From positions 62,001 through 126,000 of the forward strand of contig JAJZIR010000005.1 of the NCBI GenBank assembly GCA_021810505.1: 64,000 nt of DNA, written 5' to 3'. The notes beneath the pieces are model-generated. The model was not told the origin of the DNA, ran no database searches, and saw nothing but the letters and a program-made list of their open reading frames with translations. The stretch comes from a bacterium. Lineage in GTDB: Bacteria > Deinococcota > Deinococci > Deinococcales > Deinococcaceae. Of this stretch, positions 25,925 to 34,290 are shown piece after piece (within the stretch, counting starts at the first letter, position 1; every line of letters starts with the position of its first letter). The translations under genes were made by a program, and so were the position numbers.

Positions 25925-27571
25925 TTGCGCGCCGCCCAGTTTCGGTTTTCTGCCCTTCTCCTGACCCTGGGAGCCGCTTTGGCGGCCCCCAGCCAGATCG
26001 TCACCGCCCTGCCGCCTTCGGTCAGGATCACCTACCTGTTGCCAATTCAGCCAGCTCCGGAGTACACCGTCAACAACGGCCAGGTCTCCGAGCTGCTCTA
26101 CCGGCCGCTGCTGTGGGTGAACAGCCGTATCCAGATCGACTACGCTCGCTCGGTGGCCAGCTCGGTCACCACCCGAGACGGGCAGCACTACCTGATCCAG
26201 ATCAACCCGAAATGGCACTGGTCGGACGGTAGGCCAGTCACCGCCGCCGACGTGGCCTTCGACGCCGACCTCTTGCGGTCGATCGGAGCCAAGCAGGCCA
26301 GCCAGTACGGCGGCTGGGGGATCGGCGGGATTCCCAACGACCTCAAGTCGGTCAAAGTGCTGAGCCGCTACCGGTTGGAGATCACTCTCAAGCACGCCTA
26401 CAGCCCGACCTGGTTCATCTATAACGGGGTGGCCCAGCTCTACCCCCTGCCCAAGCACGCCTGGGACCGCTACCCTGGCCATCCGGCCAAGACCCTGGCC
26501 TGGCTGCAGGCCAGGGGAGATAAAGTCTCTTTCTTCCGCAAGAGCCCGGTAGACGGCCCCTTCCAGGTGGGGACTTTCTCGCCGCAGAACTACCAGCTGC
26601 TGACTAACCCCCACTACTCGGGCCATCGAGCCAGCTACCACGCGCTGGTGCTGCGCTACTTTGCCAGCTCAGACGCCGAGTTCAACGCGCTCAAAGTCGG
26701 TCAAGTCCAAGTGGGTTACCTGCCCTTCCACCTCTACGCCGAGCGCAGGATCAGCGGCTATCGCTTCACCACGACCCCGTCTTGGGGCTTCAACTACCTC
26801 TACGTCAACTTCGCCAACCCCAGGGCGGCGGCGCTCAAGGACTTGGCGGTCCGCCAGGCCCTGCAGCTGGCCATCGACCAGCCGAAGATGGATCAGGCCC
26901 TGCTGCACGGCCAGGCGGTGGTCGGATACGGCCCGGTGCCCTTCGAGCCACCGACCTACCTGAGCCCCAAGCTGAAATCCGGTTGGGTACCCTACCCCTA
27001 CAACCCGGCCGAGGGCAAGAAACTGCTCTTGGCCCACGGCTGGAAGCCGGTAGGCGGAGTGATGCAGAAGGGCGGGCAGCGCCTCTCCTTTACCCTGGAC
27101 TACTCCAGCGGCGCCGCTTCGGTCCAACAGCAAGCCGAGGTGATCGCCCAAGCTGCCGCCCGGGAGGACATCCAGATCCGGTTGGCCCCCAAGCCGGTCA
27201 ACACCATGGCCAGCGAGATGAGCAGCCCCAGCGCCTGGGATCTGATCTACTTTGGCGGGGGCTGGTTCTTCCTGCCCGACTACTACCCCACCGGTTACGG
27301 GCTGTTCAACTCCAAGGGCGGCTCCAATTCCGGCGCCTACAGCAACCCGGAGATGAACCGGCTGACCGAGCTGACCCACGCCTTCTTCAAGACCAAGGCG
27401 GCCCAGCTGCAGGCTCTTTACCGCTATGAGGACTACGCCGCCTTTCAGCTGCCGCTGCTGTGGATGCCGGAGAACAAGCTACTCAACGAGATCTCCGCGC
27501 AGCTGGTGGACGTGAACCGCCACATCAACCCCAACAGCAACTGGTCGCCGCAGTACTGGCGCTACCGCTGA
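25925..27571 (+). CDS. Oligopeptide/amide ABC transporter substrate-binding protein (second paralogue)
   Basis: This 548-residue family-5 solute-binding protein is a tandem paralogue of the preceding gene. Shared long blocks include NPKWHWSDGRPVTAADVAFD and KHAWDRYPGHPAKTLAWLQA, and the two ends are more divergent, as expected after duplication and specialisation. It starts at TTG 25925 behind AGGAGGGA and has a short signal peptide ending GAALAAP. It is the last gene of the amidase operon. Confidence 0.88.
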   Translation: MRAAQFRFSALLLTLGAALAAPSQIVTALPPSVRITYLLPIQPAPEYTVNNGQVSELLYRPLLWVNSRIQIDYARSVASSVTTRDGQHYLIQINPKWHWSDGRPVTAADVAFDADLLRSIGAKQASQYGGWGIGGIPNDLKSVKVLSRYRLEITLKHAYSPTWFIYNGVAQLYPLPKHAWDRYPGHPAKTLAWLQARGDKVSFFRKSPVDGPFQVGTFSPQNYQLLTNPHYSGHRASYHALVLRYFASSDAEFNALKVGQVQVGYLPFHLYAERRISGYRFTTTPSWGFNYLYVNFANPRAAALKDLAVRQALQLAIDQPKMDQALLHGQAVVGYGPVPFEPPTYLSPKLKSGWVPYPYNPAEGKKLLLAHGWKPVGGVMQKGGQRLSFTLDYSSGAASVQQQAEVIAQAAAREDIQIRLAPKPVNTMASEMSSPSAWDLIYFGGGWFFLPDYYPTGYGLFNSKGGSNSGAYSNPEMNRLTELTHAFFKTKAAQLQALYRYEDYAAFQLPLLWMPENKLLNEISAQLVDVNRHINPNSNWSPQYWRYR

Positions 27572-28282
27572 ATGGGCTGGCAGTTTAGCTTCCTCTGACG
27601 GCTCCAGATATCCGCGCGCCCCGGCTCCGGGTTCAGGCTGGAGCTGGGGCGCCTTGTCCTTGCAAGCAGGCCGCGCAGCAGCTTTCCAATTGAATCCGAC
27701 GAGCGAGGCGGGAGTGGACCGGCGCTTGCCTCGCTCCCGCGAGCGATTGCAGCTGCGCCGCCTCACGCCTTGCGCACGCGACTTCCTGTGAATTGCGCTG
27801 CGTAGTGCTAGCTGCGATGCATGCGTGCGGGTTTAGGAGCGCTGACGCTTGAGGCCGAGCGCTGCGCTGCGGCTGCCCGGCGAACTTGGATGAGGTGCGG
27901 GGTACCTCCAGCCAGGTGGGCGGGGTGCAGAGCCGCGCCGCTAGGGTGTTCACGCGCTGCGGCGCTAGGTAGAAGCGCGCTGGCATCCCCTCCTGACTGC
28001 GGGCAGTGTAGTCGGCCTGGTGCGACCAGTGATATGCGCTGTCCCGGGCTTGGATAACCGCCCGGCCAGGCCAGCACCCTAATCCGGCTCCTGACCGGAT
28101 GGAGGCGGTGGGAGGGTGTAGATCGGCGCCCGGCTGGGTGCTCTCGGCGCTCCGCCTTAGAGGCCGGTTAGACCCCGTAGTCCCCTGGACGCCCCGAGCG
28201 CGAGCGGCGCCTCGCCCGGCGGGATTTGGTGAGGCAGCGCAGGGGACCCAGGCTCCGGCAGGGTAGGCCGGAGCGCTGCCCC
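27572..28282. other. 711-bp stretch with no recognisable gene
   Basis: A 218-codon open frame spans most of this stretch on the minus strand, but its composition is that of random GC-rich sequence. It has many Ala, Arg, Ser and Gln residues, no domain and no ribosome binding site. No tRNA, clear terminator or insertion-sequence end was found. It lies next to the tyrosine recombinase gene, so it could hold an unrecognised recombination site or degraded sequence. Confidence 0.4.
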
Positions 28283-29233
28283 TCACCACTCCCCGAGCTC
28301 CTTCTGCAGGTCGTCGACCCCCAGCTGCGCGTAGGTTCTGGTGGTGTTGACGTCGGCGTGGCCCAGGTGCTTGGCCACCCTGGCGATGTCTTTCACCTGG
28401 GCCATCAGCCGGGTTCCGGAGTACTTGCGGAAAGCGTGGAAGCCACGGAAACGGATTCCCGACTCCAGGACCGCTCGGTGCAGTCGCTTGACCGCCCCGG
28501 AGCGGCCCCGGAAGGGGAACAGCCGCTGCTCGGCAGCTCCTCGCGGCAGCTCCCCGAGCGCAACCGCAAGCGAGCGGCTGATGCTCACCACCCGCTGCTT
28601 GCGCCCCTTGCCGCGGTTGACCCGCAGCCGGCTCCTCTCCAGGTCGAGATCCTGCCAGAGCAGGTCCAGCGCCTCGCTGATCCGCAGTCCCCCGTGGGCC
28701 AGCAGCAGGATCAGGGCCCGCTCGGTGGGGTCGGCCGCCGCCAGCAGCCGCTCCAGCTCCTCTTCGGTGTAGGGCTCGCTGCGGTCCCAGGGGTTGGTAT
28801 TCTCCACGGGAACTTTAGTGTCCTCGAAGGGGTCGCTGTTGGTGGCCTCGCACCAGCGCAGTGCCCGGTAGAGCAGGCGGACCGCTGCTAGCCGGGAGCG
28901 GACCGTCTGGATGCTGCGCCCGGCCGCCAGCAGGCTATTGATGTAGAGCTGGCCGTCGCTGCGCCGAGGCCCCAGCCACTGCCAAGAGTTCTCTCCAGCG
29001 TATTCCACGAACTGCAGCACCCCGGTCCGGTAGCTGCGCACGGTGTGCGGCGAGGTCAGCAGGGTGTTGACGCCGTAGAGGGTCAGGTAGCCCAACACGA
29101 TCGACCACAGCGCCGCGCCGTCGTTCTCCCGGCAGGCCAAGACGGCGCGGCGCTTGAGTTCCTCGGGCTGGAGCCCAGCCAGCTGGCGGGCGTGGGCGTG
29201 CTGCGAGCCGGTGTAGAGCGCGAGGTCGCTCAT
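28283..29233 (-). CDS. Tyrosine recombinase (XerC/XerD-like)
   Basis: This 316-residue site-specific recombinase has an N-terminal SAM-like core-binding domain and a complete catalytic domain. The residues are Arg in LLLAHGGLRISEAL, Lys in RVNRGKGRKQRVV, His-x-x-Arg in FHAFRKYSGTRL, His in KHLGHADVNTTRTYA and the nucleophile Tyr in the same block. ATG 29233 has TATCAT 6 nt upstream. It follows folP by 20 nt in the same direction. It may resolve chromosome dimers or be a domesticated integrase; no att site was found. Confidence 0.88.
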   Translation of the reverse strand: MSDLALYTGSQHAHARQLAGLQPEELKRRAVLACRENDGAALWSIVLGYLTLYGVNTLLTSPHTVRSYRTGVLQFVEYAGENSWQWLGPRRSDGQLYINSLLAAGRSIQTVRSRLAAVRLLYRALRWCEATNSDPFEDTKVPVENTNPWDRSEPYTEEELERLLAAADPTERALILLLAHGGLRISEALDLLWQDLDLERSRLRVNRGKGRKQRVVSISRSLAVALGELPRGAAEQRLFPFRGRSGAVKRLHRAVLESGIRFRGFHAFRKYSGTRLMAQVKDIARVAKHLGHADVNTTRTYAQLGVDDLQKELGEW

Positions 29234-29239
29234 AGCGGA

Positions 29240-29245
29240 ATGATA
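29240..29245 (-). promoter_or_regulatory. -10 element of a probable leaderless promoter (recombinase)
   Basis: TATCAT on the minus strand is 6 nt before the ATG at 29233, with no ribosome binding site. It overlaps the last codons of folP's downstream spacer, so the recombinase can be expressed separately from folP. Confidence 0.55.
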
Positions 29246-29253
29246 TCCAGAAT

Positions 29254-30171
29254 CTAGGCGGCTGGGCCGGAGAAGGCGAGCGCCCTCCAGACCGCCAGCG
29301 CCTGAGCGTGCTCGGCCACCGCGTGCACCCGCAGCAGGGCGGCGCCTTCCAGGGCAGCCCATAGGTGCAGGGCCACGCTGCCCGGATCCCTGGCCTTGGG
29401 GTCCTTCTCTCCGGCGATCGCCCCGATGGTGCCCTTGCGCGAGCCGCCCACCAGCAGGGGGTGCCCGAGCGCGGTCAGCTCGCGCAGGCCGCGCAGCAAG
29501 GTCAGGTTATGCGCCGCGCCCTTGCCGAAACCCAGCCCGGGGTCGAGCAGCACCGAGGGGATTCCGGCCCGCAGGGCCAGTGCGGCTTGCCCGGACAGCC
29601 AGGCGCTCACCTCGGCCAGTACATCCTGGTAGCTGGCTCCGCGCTGCATGGTGGCCGGTTCGCCGATCAGGTGGCACAGCGCGGCCGGGGCGCCCCGCTC
29701 CGCGCAGGCGGCCAGCATGTCCTGGCCGCGCAGGCCGCCGACCAGGTTGACCAGGTGGGCCCCGCTGGCCAGGGCCGCGCGGGCCAGCGGGGCCTTCCGG
29801 GTGTCGACGCTGATCAGCACCGGCCAGCCGCGGGCGGCCAGGGCCTCCACCAGCGGCAAGACCCTGCGCTCCTCCTCGGCCAAGGGTACCGGTTGCGCCC
29901 CCGGCCGGGTCGACTCGCCCCCCACGTCCAGCACCAGCGCTCCCGCCCTTACCATGGTCTCGGCCAGCGCCAGGGCCCGCTCTAAGCTGGCCAGCTCACC
30001 CCCGTCGCTGAAGCTGTCCGGCGTCCGGTTGAGGATTCCCATCAGCCCCGGGCCTCGCCAGGTCAGCCGGTGCAGCGCGGCGGACGGCTGGCTACCCGGA
30101 ACCGGGTAGCCGAAGTCCAGCCGGTGCTCGGCCGAGAAGGCAGCCTGCAGGGAGGCCAGCAGCGGCTCCAC
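29254..30171 (-). CDS. folP: Dihydropteroate synthase
   Basis: This 305-residue enzyme joins p-aminobenzoate and hydroxymethyl-dihydropterin diphosphate in folate synthesis. Both pterin-binding signatures are present: LMGILNRTPDSFSDGG and LVLDVGGESTRPGAQPV. The TIM barrel continues with VLISVDTRKAPLARAAL, LLDPGLGFGKGAAHN and VGGSRKGTIG. The GTG start at 30171 directly abuts the crtI stop, so it is cotranscribed with the carotenoid genes, an unusual neighbour set. Confidence 0.93.
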   Translation of the reverse strand: MEPLLASLQAAFSAEHRLDFGYPVPGSQPSAALHRLTWRGPGLMGILNRTPDSFSDGGELASLERALALAETMVRAGALVLDVGGESTRPGAQPVPLAEEERRVLPLVEALAARGWPVLISVDTRKAPLARAALASGAHLVNLVGGLRGQDMLAACAERGAPAALCHLIGEPATMQRGASYQDVLAEVSAWLSGQAALALRAGIPSVLLDPGLGFGKGAAHNLTLLRGLRELTALGHPLLVGGSRKGTIGAIAGEKDPKARDPGSVALHLWAALEGAALLRVHAVAEHAQALAVWRALAFSGPAA

Positions 30172-31644
30172 TCAGCTGCCGATCAGCCGGGCGGCGATCT
30201 TGGCGCTGGAGACCACCCCGGGCAGCCCGGCCCCCGGGTGCGTTCCGGCCCCTACCAGGTACAGGTTGGGGACGTCGTCGGAGCGATTGTGCGGCCGAAA
30301 CCAGGCCGACTGGGTCAGCAGCGGCTGCAGCGAGAAGCCGGCTCCCAGGTAGCTGCGCAGCTCGCCGGCGAAGTGGGTGGGATCGATCCAGTGCTCGGCG
30401 ACTAGGGACTGGCGCAGGCCGGGGAGGTAGTGGGCCTCCAGGAAGTCGACGATGCGGTCCCGGTACCTGGGGGCCTGTTCGGTCCAATCGGTTTTGCCCA
30501 GCAGGTTGGGTACCGGCGAGAGCACGTAGAAGCACTCCCCGCCTTCCGGGGCCATGCTGGGGTCGGTGTAGCTGGGCATGTGCAGGTAGAGCGAGAAGTC
30601 CTCGGCCAGCACCTTCTTGTCGAAGATGTCGTCCAGGAGGCCCCGGTAGCGCGGTCCCAGCAAGATGTTGTGGTGGCGCAGCGCGCCGTCCCTATAGCGC
30701 CTGTTGGTCCCGAAGTAGTAGACGAACAGCGACATGCTGTAGCGGTAGCGGGCGATGCGCCGGTCGGACATGTGCCGCCGCTGCTCTTTGGGGACCAAGT
30801 CCAGATAGGTGGAGGCGGCGTCGGCGTTGCTGACCACCGCGTCGGCCGGGCGCACTTCCCCTCCGGCCAGGCGCACCCCCACCGCTCGCCCACCGCGCAC
30901 TACCACCTGCTCTACCGGCGCGTTCAGGTGGATTCTCCCACCTAGCTCCCCGATCAGCCGGCCTAGGGCCGACACCAGCGCTCCGGTCCCGCCCATGGCG
31001 TACCAGACCCCATACTCGCGCTCCAGGTAGTGGATCATGGCGTAGATGGAGCTGCTGTCGAAGGGATTTCCCCCCACCAGCAGAGGGTGGAAGGAGAAGC
31101 ACTGCCGCAGGAAGGGGTGCTCGATAAACTGGGAGACGTAGCGGTAGACGCTCTGGTAGGAGCGCAGCCGAATCAGGTCCGGTGCGACTTTGAGCATGTC
31201 CCAGACGGTCAGGAAAGGCTGATCGGCCAGCTCGGTGAAACCCTTGTCGAAGATCGCCTTGGTGGTGGCCAGGAAGTTGAGGTAGCCGCGTTTGTCTCCT
31301 GGGCTCCAGCGGTCGATCTGCTGCAGCGTGAACATCTCGTCGTCGCTGTAGTCGAAGCTGCGCTGCTGGTAGTCGAAGATGCGGTAGAAGGGGTCGCACT
31401 TCACGAACTCGACGTAATCGGACCGCTCTCTGCCGACCAGGCTGAACAGCTCGTCGAACAGGAAGGGGGCGGTGAGGATGGTGGGCCCTCCATCGAAGGT
31501 GAAGCCATCCTTGCGGTAGACATAGGCCCGCCCGCCCAGCTGATCCCTGGCTTCGAACAGGTCGACTCGGTGGCCTTGGGCCAGCAGCCGGATGGCTGTG
31601 GCCAGGCCGCCGAAGCCGCCTCCGATCACGCTGACCTGCTTCAT
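30172..31644 (-). CDS. crtI: Phytoene desaturase
   Basis: This 490-residue FAD-dependent desaturase converts phytoene to lycopene in carotenoid synthesis. The N-terminal dinucleotide-binding motif reads [20 protein letters not shown]. The middle has [20 protein letters not shown], and the C-terminal family motif is [20 protein letters not shown]. It is 45 nt downstream of crtB in the same direction. It acts at the membrane. Confidence 0.94.
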   Translation of the reverse strand: MKQVSVIGGGFGGLATAIRLLAQGHRVDLFEARDQLGGRAYVYRKDGFTFDGGPTILTAPFLFDELFSLVGRERSDYVEFVKCDPFYRIFDYQQRSFDYSDDEMFTLQQIDRWSPGDKRGYLNFLATTKAIFDKGFTELADQPFLTVWDMLKVAPDLIRLRSYQSVYRYVSQFIEHPFLRQCFSFHPLLVGGNPFDSSSIYAMIHYLEREYGVWYAMGGTGALVSALGRLIGELGGRIHLNAPVEQVVVRGGRAVGVRLAGGEVRPADAVVSNADAASTYLDLVPKEQRRHMSDRRIARYRYSMSLFVYYFGTNRRYRDGALRHHNILLGPRYRGLLDDIFDKKVLAEDFSLYLHMPSYTDPSMAPEGGECFYVLSPVPNLLGKTDWTEQAPRYRDRIVDFLEAHYLPGLRQSLVAEHWIDPTHFAGELRSYLGAGFSLQPLLTQSAWFRPHNRSDDVPNLYLVGAGTHPGAGLPGVVSSAKIAARLIGS

Positions 31645-31689
31645 ATCTCCTCCCGGTCCCGGCCTGCCGCGGCGGGCTGCGGCTTGCGC

Positions 31690-32613
31690 TTAGAGTTGGA
31701 CGCCGCTGACCAGGTCCAGGCAGGTCTTGGGGACCAAGGCCAGCTTACGCGCCATCGGGACCCTAGCCCGCCGGGAGAGGTTGTCGTAGCCGTTGCGCTC
31801 GATGGCGCCGAGGATCCCCTCGTAGGCCCGCGCGGCCAGGGCGACCGGCAGCGCGGCGCTGGGCGAGAGGTCGCGGATCCCCCGGTTGCCCTCGCGGTAC
31901 CACTGCCGAGCCAGCGCGATCAGCTCGCTGGTGAGGGCCCGCCACGCGGGGCTGTCCCCGGACTGGGCCAGAGCGTCCCTGCTGAGCCCGTGGCGGGCCA
32001 ACAGGTCCTCGGGCAAGTAGACCCGCCCGAGCCGCAAGTCCTCGCCGACGTCCCGCAAGATGTTGGTGAGCTGCATGGCCATCCCCAGGCGGACTGCCCG
32101 CTCGCAGGTCTGCTGGCCGCCGCGGTAGCCGCAGATCGGAGCGATCATCCAGCCCACCACCCCGGCCACCCGGTGGCAGTACAGCTCCAAGTCCTCCTGG
32201 TTGCGGTAACACCAGCCGTCCAGGTCCATGCGCAGCCCCAGATAGAGCTCTTCGAAGGCCGCCTGCGGTACCGGGAAGCGGTGGACCGCCCAGCGCAGGG
32301 CGCTGAAGGTGGGGTCTGGACTGGGCTGCCCCGCGAAGGCCGCCTGTACCTGCTCCCACCAGCTATCCAGCTGCTCCCTCCCAGAGCGGGCGGGGCTGTC
32401 GGCGATATCGTCGCCCAGCCGGCAGGCTGCGTAGACCGCCCAGACTGCCTGTCGCCGACCAGCCGGGAAGAAGCTGGAAGCGAAGTAGAAGGTCTGCGAG
32501 TGGGATCTGGTGATGGCTTGGCAGCGGGCCAGGGCGGGCTTGGGGGGATGGAGAACCCCGCCGCCTCGGAGTGGTCTGCTGCGCTTGCCCGTTTCCATAA
32601 GCCTGATCCTCAT
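31690..32613 (-). CDS. crtB: Phytoene synthase
   Basis: This enzyme of about 300 residues condenses two geranylgeranyl diphosphates to phytoene. Both Asp-rich signatures are present: AVYAACRLGDDIADSPA and QLTNILRDVGEDLRLGRVYL. The SHSQTFYFASSFFP block is typical. Two in-frame starts (ATG 32613 and ATG 32598) are possible and neither has a good ribosome binding site. It lies between a methyltransferase and crtI in a minus-strand operon. Confidence 0.94.
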   Translation of the reverse strand: MRIRLMETGKRSRPLRGGGVLHPPKPALARCQAITRSHSQTFYFASSFFPAGRRQAVWAVYAACRLGDDIADSPARSGREQLDSWWEQVQAAFAGQPSPDPTFSALRWAVHRFPVPQAAFEELYLGLRMDLDGWCYRNQEDLELYCHRVAGVVGWMIAPICGYRGGQQTCERAVRLGMAMQLTNILRDVGEDLRLGRVYLPEDLLARHGLSRDALAQSGDSPAWRALTSELIALARQWYREGNRGIRDLSPSAALPVALAARAYEGILGAIERNGYDNLSRRARVPMARKLALVPKTCLDLVSGVQL

Positions 32614-32626
32614 TCTAACCGGAAGG

Positions 32627-33298
32627 TTAGGTGGACATTTTGGGATTTGCTACAGAGCGCTCCTGCTTCCGATACAGCTCCAGCGTCCAGTTGCGCTCGC
32701 TGCGCTGCTGTAGCCGGGTGAGTCCGCAGCGGGCCAGCTGGGTGCCCACTGCGGCGGGAGCGCAGAAGCGCACCCCCGCCGCGCGGAAGGGCAGCTGGGC
32801 CAGCCACCCCCCGGCGCCGCCCGCCGGCTTGAGGTACATCAGGAACAGCTTGCCTCCAGGGCGCAGCGCGGCGGCGGCCCGGCTGAGGGCCAGCTCCGGC
32901 TGGTGGCACTCGTTGAGGGTGGCCCCCATGGCTATCCCGTCGGCGCCCTGGCCAGCCAGGAAGCGCTGCAGCCCTGTCCCCTCGATGTCCGCGCAGAGAA
33001 AGTCGATGCCGCTCAGGTCTCGGCAGCGCCGGGCCGCGGCGGCCAGCATGGCCGTAGAGAGGTCGACGGCGGTGACCCTGGCGCCCTGGCTGGCCAGAGT
33101 GCGGGCGTACAGCGCGGTGCTGCAACCCAAGTCCAGCCAATACTGGCCTGGACCCGCCCCGCTCCAACAGCGCAGCGCCTCCAGCTCACTGGCCAAAGAC
33201 CAGCGGCCGCCGGTCAGCCAACCGGTCGAGCGCCGCCGCCACAGCTCGTAGCCCCAGGCGGTCAGCTTCAGCTGATTGGAGCGCTGGACTGCCGTCAC
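32627..33298 (-). CDS. Class I SAM-dependent methyltransferase
   Basis: This 223-residue methyltransferase has motif I YWLDLGCSTALYARTLASQG, the acidic motif II VTAVDLSTAML and motif IV around FLCADIEGTGL. It is UbiE-like in style. Its place directly upstream of crtB-crtI makes a carotenoid or quinone substrate plausible, but that is inference from position. GTG 33298 has TACAGT 7 nt upstream. Confidence 0.78.
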   Translation of the reverse strand: MTAVQRSNQLKLTAWGYELWRRRSTGWLTGGRWSLASELEALRCWSGAGPGQYWLDLGCSTALYARTLASQGARVTAVDLSTAMLAAAARRCRDLSGIDFLCADIEGTGLQRFLAGQGADGIAMGATLNECHQPELALSRAAAALRPGGKLFLMYLKPAGGAGGWLAQLPFRAAGVRFCAPAAVGTQLARCGLTRLQQRSERNWTLELYRKQERSVANPKMST

Positions 33299-33305
33299 GC
33301 GCTAG

Positions 33306-33311
33306 ACTGTA
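33306..33311 (-). promoter_or_regulatory. -10 element of a probable leaderless promoter (methyltransferase-crtB-crtI-folP)
   Basis: TACAGT on the minus strand is 7 nt before the GTG at 33298. It is the likely start of the carotenoid operon. Confidence 0.5.
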
Positions 33312-33443
33312 AGGGTCCCTGCCTCCGGAAAACCGCGGGATCTCCGACAGTTGAGGGGCAGGCAGGCCTGAGCCGCCTTGGGAGCTCGAGGCCGGTGCGG
33401 GAAACTTAAGAGGAGGCGACGTGCAGCCGACCTGGAGATTGCG

Positions 33444-33773
33444 GTGAACGAACCGCCCAAGAGTTTGGGACAAGCCATCTCGGACGTTCTGGAAGCTCTC
33501 TTCGGCTACATCCGAGCTGAGATCCGCCACTTCGGAGAGGGCTTGGCCAGGGCGGTCCGCCGCCGAGGGCTGGGTGTCCTGCTCCTAGCCGCTGCCCTGC
33601 TGCCGATCCTCGCGGCCATCATTTTCGTACTGCTGGCGATCTATCAGGCCCTCACCCTGGCCCTGCCCCCCTGGCTGGCCTCGCTGGTGATGGCCATCTT
33701 GGCTCTGGCTCTGGCTGCCGTCCTGGTGGCCGCCGGCCTGCGCCGACTAGGGGGTGATCCGGATGTCCGATGA
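33444..33773 (+). CDS. Phage-holin-superfamily small membrane protein
   Basis: This 109-residue protein has an amphipathic N-terminus and two strong hydrophobic helices, LGVLLLAAALLPILAAIIF and LASLVMAILALALAAVLVA. This is the arrangement of the putative actinobacterial holin-X/phage_holin_3_6 family, which is common outside phages and of unknown function. GTG 33444 is the best start. Its stop overlaps the ATG of the next gene, with which it forms a pair. Confidence 0.7.
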   Translation: MNEPPKSLGQAISDVLEALFGYIRAEIRHFGEGLARAVRRRGLGVLLLAAALLPILAAIIFVLLAIYQALTLALPPWLASLVMAILALALAAVLVAAGLRRLGGDPDVR

Positions 33774-34152
33774 GCGCGAGGCGGCTAGGGCCAAGCTGCG
33801 CCAGAGCGTCGACCGCCTGACCGAGCAGGTCAGCCTGCAGGCCAAGCTGCAGCGCTCGCCGCTGCAGCTGCTGGGGGCGCTTTCTGGGATCGGCCTGACC
33901 CTCGGCTTCCTGCTGGGCCGCCGGGGAAGGAGCGCTGCGGTCAGGCGCGCTGCCGCCCGCGCGGCCTCCAAGGTGGGTAAGGCGGCGGCCGGCTTCGAGC
34001 TGCGCGGCTTGGTCCTGGGCGCGCTCGGACCTCTGCTGTGGAGGATCGCCCAGGACAAGCTGATCGCCCCCTTCCTGGAACAGGGGGCTGACCGCCTGAT
34101 CGAGCGGGCCAAGAAGCGCCGCTCCGAGCCTCCCCAGGACAGAGATTCCTGA
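33763..34152 (+). CDS. Small hypothetical protein, possibly DUF3618-like
   Basis: This 129-residue protein begins with a charged coiled-coil-like segment (EAARAKLRQSVDRLTEQVSL), then a short hydrophobic stretch LLGALSGIGLTLGFLLGRRG, and is Arg/Ala-rich afterwards. The layout resembles DUF3618-type proteins that accompany holin-like membrane proteins. The function is unknown. It overlaps the end of the holin-like gene by 11 nt. Confidence 0.55.
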   Translation: MSDEREAARAKLRQSVDRLTEQVSLQAKLQRSPLQLLGALSGIGLTLGFLLGRRGRSAAVRRAAARAASKVGKAAAGFELRGLVLGALGPLLWRIAQDKLIAPFLEQGADRLIERAKKRRSEPPQDRDS

Positions 34153-34171
34153 GCGCCCCGCTCCGGCTAGC

Positions 34172-34200
34172 TTGCACTTCTGTCTACAATCTGGCATAGT
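34172..34200 (+). promoter_or_regulatory. Promoter of the RNA helicase gene
   Basis: TTGCAC (34172-34177) and CATAGT (34195-34200) are separated by 17 nt. Transcription would start near 34207, leaving a leader of about 84 nt. Confidence 0.55.
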
Positions 34201-34206
34201 GGGGTT

Positions 34207-34290
34207 CTGACCCAGAAGGGTCACGGGGCGGCCGGTCTCCCTTTCCTCAGAGGTTTTCGGGAGGATACGGTCTCCCAGAGGAAGGGGTAC
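34207..34290 (+). promoter_or_regulatory. Structured 5' leader of the helicase mRNA
   Basis: The leader contains a small hairpin from TGACCC-AGAA-GGGTCA and a second possible hairpin from GGGAG and CTCCC around 34260-34277, next to the AGAGGAAGGGG ribosome binding site. Helicase mRNAs of this class are often controlled through their leaders; here that is inference. Confidence 0.4.

Noticed and set aside
27633-28289. 218-codon minus-strand open frame in the gap
   Set aside because: It has no ribosome binding site or domain and its composition looks random; it was kept only as a gene-free stretch.
31030-32721. 563-codon plus-strand open frame over crtI and crtB
   Set aside because: It is antisense to two strongly recognised enzymes and has no domain.
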